Assembly (NCBI GenBank): GCA_020217165.1
Contig: JAIWOE010000207.1
Span: 1-6,291, forward strand
Direction of reading: 5' to 3'
DNA length: 6,291 nt
DNA from: Desulfovibrio sp.
GTDB taxonomy: Bacteria > Desulfobacterota > Desulfovibrionia > Desulfovibrionales > Desulfovibrionaceae
Position numbers and translations under genes: made by a program. Positions 1 to 4,547 of the stretch are shown piece after piece; the first letter of the stretch is position 1; every line of letters starts with the position of its first letter. The notes beneath the pieces are model-generated. The model did not search any database. It had not been told where the DNA came from and saw nothing but the letters and a program-made list of their open reading frames with translations.

Positions 1-980
1 CAAGCCTCAAGGGCTCGGGATTACTGGGCAAGGATGAAGGAATGTGCCGGGATGCCCCCCTGCACAGCTGGACCCTGCTGCATCCAGACGGCACCCCCTT
101 TGCCCCGGAGGAGCGCCCCCTGGAGCGGGCACTTTGTTCGGGGGAAGTGGTGGAAGTGGCCGACGCCCTTATCGTAGGGTTGGATGGCCAGCAGCGCCAC
201 GTGAGCATCAACGCCGCCCCCGTGCGCAACGGCGAGGGCGAGATTGTGGCCGGTGTGTCCGTGTTTCTGGATATCACCGACCGCCGGCGCCTGGAGTGCC
301 AACGCACCCAGACCCTGACCTTTTTTGCCCATGACATGAAATCCCCCCTCATGGGAGCCCTGGCCCTTACCCGGCGGTTGCTGGAGGGCAAGGAGGGGCC
401 TCTTACCGGGCGGCAGCTTGAGAACCTGGAGATGGTGGCCTCCCTGCTGGAGCGGGTGCTCACCCTGTCCATCGATTTCCTGGACGTGGCCCGCATGGAT
501 CAGGCCGGCTTCAGCCTGCCTCGGGAATCCGTGGACCTTGGCCCCGTGTTCCAGGCCCTGGTGCGGGAATTCGGCCAGCGCGCCCAGGACAAGGGCCTTT
601 TTTTCCGGGCCGTGCTGGATGCCCCCCTACCCGAGGTGCTGGGCGACCGGCAGCGCCTTATGCGCATGGTGGCAAATTTGCTGGACAATGCCGTCAAGTA
701 TACCCGGGCCGGGCAGGTGGTCCTCACCGCGCATCGCCGGCAGAGGGAACTGGAAATCTGCGTGCTGGACGACGGCCCAGGCCTTTCCCAGAATGATCAG
801 GACAATCTCTTCGAAAAATTCTTCCGCGGCGATGCCGGCAGAGACTCCGAAGGCTCCGGCGTGGGTCTGGCTGCGGTCAAGGCCATTGCCCAGGCCCACG
901 GCGGCCGTGTGGCCGGGAAGAACCGCCCCGACGGCCCGGGGGCGATGTTCACCATCTGGCTGCCCGTGGCCGACGCCTGA
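1..980 (+). CDS. PAS-domain sensor histidine kinase, 5' end outside window
   Basis: This is the C-terminal 325 codons of a two-component sensor kinase, which autophosphorylates on a histidine and passes the phosphate to a response regulator. The frame is open from the first full codon at base 3, so the ATG at 42 is probably internal and the true start lies upstream. Counting from that Met, residues 1-85 form a PAS-type fold ending in the usual VFLDITDRRRLE linker. The HisKA dimerisation helix carries H97 in the motif FFAHDMKSPL. The HATPase_c domain has the N box NLLDNAVKYT (about 212-221), G1 box DDGPGLS (243-249), F box LFEKFFRG (256-263) and G2 box GSGVGLAAVK (271-280). The protein ends soon after, with no receiver domain. 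No membrane segment is visible in this part, so its location and signal cannot be judged. The residue after the phospho-His is Asp and the phosphatase-type position is Ser (HDxxS). Family is certain; ligand and partner are unknown. Confidence 0.95.
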   Translation, partial: SLKGSGLLGKDEGMCRDAPLHSWTLLHPDGTPFAPEERPLERALCSGEVVEVADALIVGLDGQQRHVSINAAPVRNGEGEIVAGVSVFLDITDRRRLECQRTQTLTFFAHDMKSPLMGALALTRRLLEGKEGPLTGRQLENLEMVASLLERVLTLSIDFLDVARMDQAGFSLPRESVDLGPVFQALVREFGQRAQDKGLFFRAVLDAPLPEVLGDRQRLMRMVANLLDNAVKYTRAGQVVLTAHRRQRELEICVLDDGPGLSQNDQDNLFEKFFRGDAGRDSEGSGVGLAAVKAIAQAHGGRVAGKNRPDGPGAMFTIWLPVADA

Positions 981-1025
981 AGGCATCGCGGGGCGCACCT
1001 TTCCTGATTGTCATCCTGTCGGGCT

Positions 1026-1053
1026 TTGACAGTCCTGCTCGACGTCCTATCTG
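1026..1053 (+). promoter_or_regulatory. Candidate sigma70-type promoter of msrAB
   Basis: A perfect -35 hexamer TTGACA (1026-1031) is followed after 16 bases by TATCTG (1048-1053), a weak -10 match. Transcription would start near 1060, about 30 bases before the msrAB start. The -35 overlaps the right arm of a small inverted repeat, CTGTC (1016-1020) and GACAG (1028-1032), which could be an operator or chance. The 108-base gap after the kinase stop supports a separate promoter, although read-through from the kinase cannot be excluded. Confidence 0.45.
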
Positions 1054-1088
1054 AAGGAACATGCCCATCCTGAACCGGGAGTCCCGTC

Positions 1089-2201
1089 ATGTTCCATCGC
1101 GCTGCTTCCTTGCGAATCCTGCTGCCGGCCCTGGCTGCGCTGTTGCTGGCCGGCCGCGCCCCTCATCTCTTTGCCGCCACGGAGGATGCGACCATGTCTT
1201 CCCAGACTGCCCACGCCACCGCTGTGTTTGCCGGCGGCTGTTTCTGGTGCACCGAATCTGACTTTGAAAAACTGCCCGGGGTGTTGGAGGCCATCTCCGG
1301 CTATGCCGGGGGTCGAGAGCCCAACCCCACGTACCAGGAGGTCGCCTCTGGCCGCACCGGCCACCTGGAAGCCGTGCAGGTGGTCTATGATCCGCAGCGC
1401 ATCAGCTATGCCCAGCTGGTGGAGCACTTTTGGCGCACCATCGACCCCACCGATGCCGGCGGCCAGTTTGTGGACCGCGGCACCCAGTACGCCACGGCCA
1501 TTTTTGTGGCCAACGACCAGGAGCGCACGGCCGCCGAAGCCTCCAAGCAGGCCCTGGAGGCCTCGGGCCGGTTCAGCAAGCCCATCGTCACGGCCATCCT
1601 GCCCCTGGACCGGTTCTGGCCGGCGGAGGACTACCATCAGAATTTTCACGCCGCCAACCCTGCGCGCTACTGCGCCTACCGGCAGGGGTCCGGGCGGGAT
1701 CAGTTTTTAGAAAAAACCTGGGGCAGCCTGGCTACGCCGGTAACACCCCCCGGGGGGGCAGGGGGCTGGGCCAAGCCATCGTCAGCGGAGCTCAAGGCAC
1801 GGCTCACGCCACTGCAGTATCATGTGACCCAGGAAGCAGGCACGGAGCCGCCATTCAAGAACGAGTATGCGGACAACAAACGGGAGGGGATCTACGTGGA
1901 TGTGGTGTCCGGGGAGCCCTTGTTCAGCTCCACCCACAAATATGATTCCGGCAGCGGCTGGCCCAGCTTTTGGCAGGCCCTGAAGCCGGACAATATCGTG
2001 GAGCACACGGACCGCTCCCTGTTCATGACCCGTACGGAAGTGCGCAGCAAAATGGCAGATTCCCATCTGGGTCACGTGTTTCCCGACGGCCCGCAGCCCA
2101 CGGGCATGCGCTACTGCATCAATTCCGCAGCCCTGCGTTTCATCCCCCGGGAGGAAATGGAGGCGGCAGGGTACGGGGAGTATCTGAATTTGTTCAAGTA
2201 A
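1089..2201 (+). CDS. msrAB: Exported bifunctional methionine sulfoxide reductase MsrA-MsrB
   Basis: A 370-residue fusion that reduces both epimers of methionine sulfoxide in proteins: MsrA acts on the S form and MsrB on the R form. The ATG at 1089 has a GGGAG ribosome site (1077-1081) at 7 bases. Residues 1-30 (basic start, [12 protein letters not shown] core, then LFAA) look like a Sec signal peptide, so it should act in the periplasm. MsrA spans about 44-205, with catalytic C51 in GGCFWC, the EDYHQNF motif near 180-186, and C195 (ARYC) in the usual recycling position. A Pro/Gly-rich linker (216-231) leads to MsrB (about 236-368), with [20 protein letters not shown] and catalytic C343 in [11 protein letters not shown]. 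The zinc CxxC pairs of many MsrB proteins are absent, and S289 replaces the usual recycling Cys of DSGCGWPSF. Unlike Neisseria PilB, there is no thioredoxin-like N-terminal domain, so electrons must come from another protein. Both catalytic positions are Cys codons, not UGA. Confidence 0.97.
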   Translation: MFHRAASLRILLPALAALLLAGRAPHLFAATEDATMSSQTAHATAVFAGGCFWCTESDFEKLPGVLEAISGYAGGREPNPTYQEVASGRTGHLEAVQVVYDPQRISYAQLVEHFWRTIDPTDAGGQFVDRGTQYATAIFVANDQERTAAEASKQALEASGRFSKPIVTAILPLDRFWPAEDYHQNFHAANPARYCAYRQGSGRDQFLEKTWGSLATPVTPPGGAGGWAKPSSAELKARLTPLQYHVTQEAGTEPPFKNEYADNKREGIYVDVVSGEPLFSSTHKYDSGSGWPSFWQALKPDNIVEHTDRSLFMTRTEVRSKMADSHLGHVFPDGPQPTGMRYCINSAALRFIPREEMEAAGYGEYLNLFK

Positions 2202-2243
2202 AAGGGCAATGCCCCGGCATCATCATCCCCGTTGGCGAAGCAA

Positions 2244-2289
2244 ATTTTCGGGGGAAGACCAGGCGCAAAAACGGTCTTCCCCCGAAAAT
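2244..2289. terminator. Perfect 17-bp inverted repeat between convergent genes, probable bidirectional terminator
   Basis: The left arm ATTTTCGGGGGAAGACC (2244-2260) and the right arm GGTCTTCCCCCGAAAAT (2273-2289) are exact reverse complements around a 12-base loop. It lies between the msrAB stop (2201) and the end of the oppositely oriented response regulator (2306), where a shared terminator is expected. It differs from the standard bidirectional form: here the T run is on the 5' side and the A run on the 3' side of the GC core on either strand, so the RNA hairpin is not followed by a U tract. It may act as a strong RNA 3'-end stabiliser, or be a repetitive palindrome, rather than a textbook terminator. 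Confidence 0.6.
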
Positions 2290-2305
2290 GCTTGTGAAGT
2301 GACGC

Positions 2306-3001
2306 CTATGCCACGGCCCCGCGCTGGCGCGACGCGTCCTCTGTGAACAGCCCGGCCCGGTGGGCCCAGGCCACCACTTCCGCGGAATTACGGCAGCCCA
2401 GCTTGCGCATAAGCCGGCAGCGGTGGTGCTCCACGGTTTTGGTGGAAAGGCCCAGCATGGAGGCAATCTCCCGCGTGTACAATCCCTGGGAGACCATCTG
2501 CAGCACCTGGCGCTCGCGGTTGGTCAGCTTTTCCGCGGAGTGGGCATTGCCATCTCCCGGCGTGGCGTGGGCCGGCCGCAGCCGGGCCATGGCCACGGAC
2601 TGGGTGAGTTCGGGGTCCAGATACACATCGCCGCCAGCCACGCGGTTCAGGGCTTTCACGGATTCCAGGCTGCCGGCAGTCTTGGTCAGGAAGCCGGAAG
2701 CGCCGGCGTGGAACGCGCCCTCCACCAACGCTGGGTCAGAGTTGGAGGAGACCACCAGAATGCGAGTGTGCGGAGAAAGGGTTTTGATTTCACGGACCAA
2801 TCGCATGCCGCTTCCGCCCTGGATGGCGATATCCAGCAGTGCAAGATCTGGTTTGTGATTGCCAATGGCCGTCCGCGCCTCGTCCATGGTTGCCGCCTCG
2901 CCCACCAGACGCAGGGTGCCGGCGGTTTCCACAATCCGCTTGAGCCCTTCACGGAACAACGGATGATCGTCCACCAGGACTACCGTGAGCAGACGTGGCA
3001 T
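2306..3001 (-). CDS. NarL/FixJ-family response regulator (receiver plus LuxR-type HTH)
   Basis: A 231-residue DNA-binding regulator switched on by phosphorylation. The receiver domain (about 5-120) has the acidic pair D11-D12 in LVDDHP, phosphoacceptor D57 in LALLDIAI, a Ser at the switch position in LVVSSNS (about 85) and K107 in GFLTKTAG. A linker of about 30 residues leads to a LuxR-type helix-turn-helix (about 158-215), with LTNRERQVLQMVSQG and LSTKTVEHHRCRLMRKLG, the recognition region. The frame also opens at an ATG at 3019, but the ATG at 3001 is preferred because AAGGGGG lies 6 bases before it, while no ribosome site precedes 3019 and a hairpin abuts it. It runs convergently with msrAB. 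No kinase is adjacent on the same strand; the kinase at 1-980 is the nearest candidate partner, but that is only proximity. Targets are unknown. Confidence 0.95.
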   Translation of the reverse strand: MPRLLTVVLVDDHPLFREGLKRIVETAGTLRLVGEAATMDEARTAIGNHKPDLALLDIAIQGGSGMRLVREIKTLSPHTRILVVSSNSDPALVEGAFHAGASGFLTKTAGSLESVKALNRVAGGDVYLDPELTQSVAMARLRPAHATPGDGNAHSAEKLTNRERQVLQMVSQGLYTREIASMLGLSTKTVEHHRCRLMRKLGCRNSAEVVAWAHRAGLFTEDASRQRGAVA

Positions 3002-3006
3002 GGCGC

Positions 3007-3013
3007 ACCCCCT
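3007..3013 (-). promoter_or_regulatory. Ribosome binding site that sets the response-regulator start
   Basis: On the minus strand AAGGGGG is followed by six bases and then ATG (3001). This selects the second in-frame Met over the one at 3019, which has no such site and would add six residues (MPRGCA). Confidence 0.7.
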
Positions 3014-3020
3014 TGGCATA

Positions 3021-3055
3021 CCCGGCTGCCGCGATTTGGCAGGCAGCTAGCCGGG
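3021..3055. promoter_or_regulatory. Stem-loop in the response-regulator leader
   Basis: CCCGGCTGCC (3021-3030) pairs with GGCAG (3042-3046) and CCGGG (3051-3055), giving two 5-bp helices separated by a 4-base bulge (CTAG) with an 11-base loop. In the minus-strand mRNA it ends about 8 bases upstream of the ribosome site, so it could modulate translation or mRNA stability. It is too short to match any riboswitch I recognise and may have no regulatory role. Confidence 0.35.
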
Positions 3056-3129
3056 ATATTGAGGAAAAAACTGCAGGTCATAGGATTGCCCCCTAGCGAA
3101 AGTCAGGTAAAACACCATATTTCCCAAGC

Positions 3130-3158
3130 GGTATCACAGAAAAACGGCGTGGCGTCAA
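3130..3158 (-). promoter_or_regulatory. Candidate promoter of the response regulator
   Basis: On the minus strand TTGACG (3158-3153) is followed after 17 bases by GATACC (3135-3130), preceded by TG at the extended -10 position. It would give a leader of about 120 bases containing the stem-loop. A weaker alternative nearer the gene is CTGACT (3106-3101) and TATGAC (3082-3077) with an 18-base spacer. Neither is a strong match. Confidence 0.35.
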
Positions 3159-3316
3159 CAACAGGAAACAGCCTGTCAAGCAACGTGGCATCCAGGCAGG
3201 ACAAATTATTTGCGGTGGCCGACTGTGGGTGAATTGTCGCACATTCCTGCCGCAGACCACGGGGTTGTCCCTTGGCTGTTACACTGATGCTGCATTGCAT
3301 GACCTTGGTTTGCGAA

Positions 3317-3331
3317 TAGGGATCATCCCTA
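3317..3331. promoter_or_regulatory. 15-base perfect palindrome, operator-like
   Basis: TAGGGATCATCCCTA reads identically on both strands apart from its central base. It stands alone in the AT-rich gap, about 160 bases upstream of one candidate promoter (minus strand) and 185 bases upstream of the other (plus strand). The size fits a dimeric repressor site, but no second copy was noticed and no regulator is assigned. Confidence 0.3.
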
Positions 3332-3515
3332 AATAGATGTTTGGGATATGTTGCAGAAACGTCATGAAGACATGCGAGGATATGACATTCAGATACTCGC
3401 CTCAACATGGCATGCTATGCTGCGGTGTTGTGTGGCAATATTGTTTCATGAACTGATGCACTGTTCTCGAATGCAATATGAGATTGAGAAAATGCCTTGC
3501 CAATGATGAAAATCT

Positions 3516-3545
3516 TTGTCTGTTGTGATATGTGAATAGTAGAAT
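3516..3545 (+). promoter_or_regulatory. Candidate sigma70 promoter of the broken beta-helix gene
   Basis: TTGTCT (3516-3521) and TAGAAT (3540-3545) are 18 bases apart, matching 4 of 6 and 5 of 6 consensus positions. The predicted start near 3552 gives a 30-base leader to the ATG at 3583. AT-rich DNA yields such matches by chance, so support is moderate. Confidence 0.45.
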
Positions 3546-3582
3546 ATAAACTAATGCAATATCTCCGGGCAAGGAGGTGCGA

Positions 3583-4222
3583 ATGCTCGCGTTCGCCATG
3601 TTTTTCTGTTTATCGTGTGCGGCGTGGCTGTTACTCTTTGGGTCGGCAAGTCTCTGCGCCGCGGCATTCTCGCCCGGGGTGAAGCCGGATGTTTGTACTC
3701 AGGCCTCGCTTTCCGGGGTGGTGCGTCATGTGTCCACCACAGGCAACGATACCTCAGGTGATGGTACCGCTGCTAAGCCATATCGCACCCTGTTTCGGGC
3801 CACACCCCCATCTATTTCGGCATCACCTTTCAGGACTGGGAACCCGGCGCCGGCCGTCCGGCCAATCGAAATCCCGCCGTGTTGTACAACATTGTCAGTC
3901 AGCCAGGTTCATCCACACAACAGCTTGTATCCATACGGTATACCAGTGAGCTCGGCGGCCTGAGCGCCCTGGCCGGCGGGATGCGCATCAATGCCAACTG
4001 CTACTGGCGCGCCGCCGGGGCTGCCGGGTTCAGCGATGGCCGTACCAACTGGTCGGGCATCTTTGCGCAGTGGAAAACGCACATCGGCGGAGAGGGAAGC
4101 TTGCGGGAGAGACCCCGCAGCTCGATGCGACCTATTTGCCGCAACAGGCCGCCTGCAGGGGTCGCGGCCATGGCGGTTCCATGACCAGGTCTGTTCCCAC
4201 TGTGACCTTGCTGCTGGATTGA
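3583..4222 (+). pseudogene. Decayed exported right-handed beta-helix protein gene
   Basis: Translation begins well: AAGGAGG (3571-3577) sits 5 bases before the ATG at 3583, and the first 28 residues form a signal peptide (LAFAMFFCLSCAAWLLLFG, then SLCAAA). Residues 48-70, RHVSTTGNDTSGDGTAAKPY and RTL, match the opening of secreted parallel beta-helix proteins (usually V-x-x-x-GNDxxDGTxAxPxxTL). The frame then breaks near 3800, and sense resumes one frame away at 3807 (IYFGITFQDWEPGAG, later LYNIVSQPG, INANCYWR, SGIFAQWKTHIGGEGS), which resembles the C-terminal part of such proteins. A second shift near 4105-4116 would restore PQLDATYLPQ, ending at a TGA at 4220. The remains encode about 210 residues, too few for a full beta-helix, so a central deletion is likely as well. 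Known members bind or cleave polysaccharides or act as surface proteins; substrate and function here cannot be told. A sequencing error could explain one shift, not the missing middle. Confidence 0.7.
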
Positions 4223-4263
4223 GGGGCTGTTCCAACTGGAAACAACACGCGGGAGGGGGCAGG

Positions 4264-4357
4264 TGGCGGAAGCGTAGTGGAGTCGAACCACCCTGGGAGC
4301 TCTCACCCCCACACTGGTTTTGAAGACCAGGCGCCACACCGGTGACGATACGCTTCC
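4264..4357 (-). tRNA. selC: tRNA-Sec (anticodon TCA, reads UGA)
   Basis: The gene for the selenocysteine-inserting tRNA, charged with serine and converted to Sec by SelA, then delivered by SelB. Reading the minus strand, an 8-bp acceptor stem (GGAAGCGT with ACGCTTCC), longer than the normal 7, is followed by a D arm GTCA-CCGGTG-TGGC with the same loop as E. coli selC. The anticodon arm is CTGGT-CTTCAAA-ACCAG, with TCA at 4323-4321. A long variable arm TGGGGGT-GAGA-GCTCCCA and a T arm GGTGG-TTCGACT-CCACT follow. Discriminator G and an encoded CCA (4266-4264) complete 94 nucleotides, close to E. coli's 95. It is transcribed away from ftsH and toward the broken gene. No strong promoter or U-tract terminator is evident. 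Confidence 0.97.
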
Positions 4358-4467
4358 GCGGCAGGCCCGCATTTCCTTACGTGCTCAGGGCGGCGGATGC
4401 AAGCCTTGATGTGCGATGCGGCAAAAACCCCGCCATTTTTAGAAATTGTCATCTCCATTTCTCGCCG

Positions 4468-4496
4468 TTGCCAAAATCCTGGCATCCATCTATAGA
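4468..4496 (+). promoter_or_regulatory. Candidate sigma70 promoter of ftsH
   Basis: TTGCCA (4468-4473) and TATAGA (4491-4496) are separated by the ideal 17 bases, matching 5 of 6 and 4 of 6 positions. The start near 4503 gives a leader of about 42 bases. Further upstream CTTGAT (4405-4410) and CCCCGCCA (4428-4435), 17 bases apart, faintly resemble a heat-shock sigma32 site, of interest because ftsH is heat-inducible in several bacteria, but the match is partial. Confidence 0.45.
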
Positions 4497-4532
4497 CATT
4501 GCCTCCAAGGATGCTATCCTATCCCCAGAAAC

Positions 4533-4547
4533 GGGAGACATACGTTG
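4533..4547 (+). promoter_or_regulatory. Ribosome binding site and TTG start of ftsH
   Basis: GGGAG (4533-4537) lies 7 bases before a TTG (4545-4547). No ATG or GTG exists in this frame in the roughly 80 bases checked upstream, and the first downstream ATG (4686) would remove the first membrane segment. TTG is therefore the likely initiator. Confidence 0.8.

Larger units (their letters stand above)
3020..3582. other. 563-base intergenic region, AT-rich in its right half
   Basis: This gap between the response regulator and the broken beta-helix gene holds no convincing coding sequence. Open frames on the minus strand (3103-3408 and 3402-3599) lack ribosome sites and recognisable motifs. From about 3290 to 3560 the hand-counted GC is roughly 33-42 percent per 60-base line, well below the surrounding genes. 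It contains the leader hairpin and likely promoter of the regulator, a 15-base palindrome at 3317-3331, and a promoter-like pair reading toward the broken gene. I see no transposase, integrase or terminal repeats. Confidence 0.6.

Noticed and set aside
1089..2201. MsrAB as a selenoprotein, given the nearby selC
   Set aside because: Catalytic positions 51 and 343 are TGT/TGC codons and no in-frame TGA occurs.
3103..3599. Two overlapping minus-strand open frames (101 and 65 codons) in the gap
   Set aside because: No ribosome site, no recognisable motif, and unlikely composition for this organism; treated as chance frames in AT-rich DNA.
4213..4263. Possible terminator of selC (TTCC AACT GGAA on the plus strand)
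   Set aside because: Short stem and no T run in the direction of selC transcription.
3991..4323. 110-codon plus-strand frame running into the tRNA gene
   Set aside because: Overlaps selC and lacks protein-like features; the other frames carry the beta-helix remnants.
4417..4440. Small hairpin (GCGG/CCGC) followed by TTTTT, terminator-like
   Set aside because: Only a 4-bp stem, and no gene on this strand ends just before it; the pseudogene stop is over 190 bases away with selC between.
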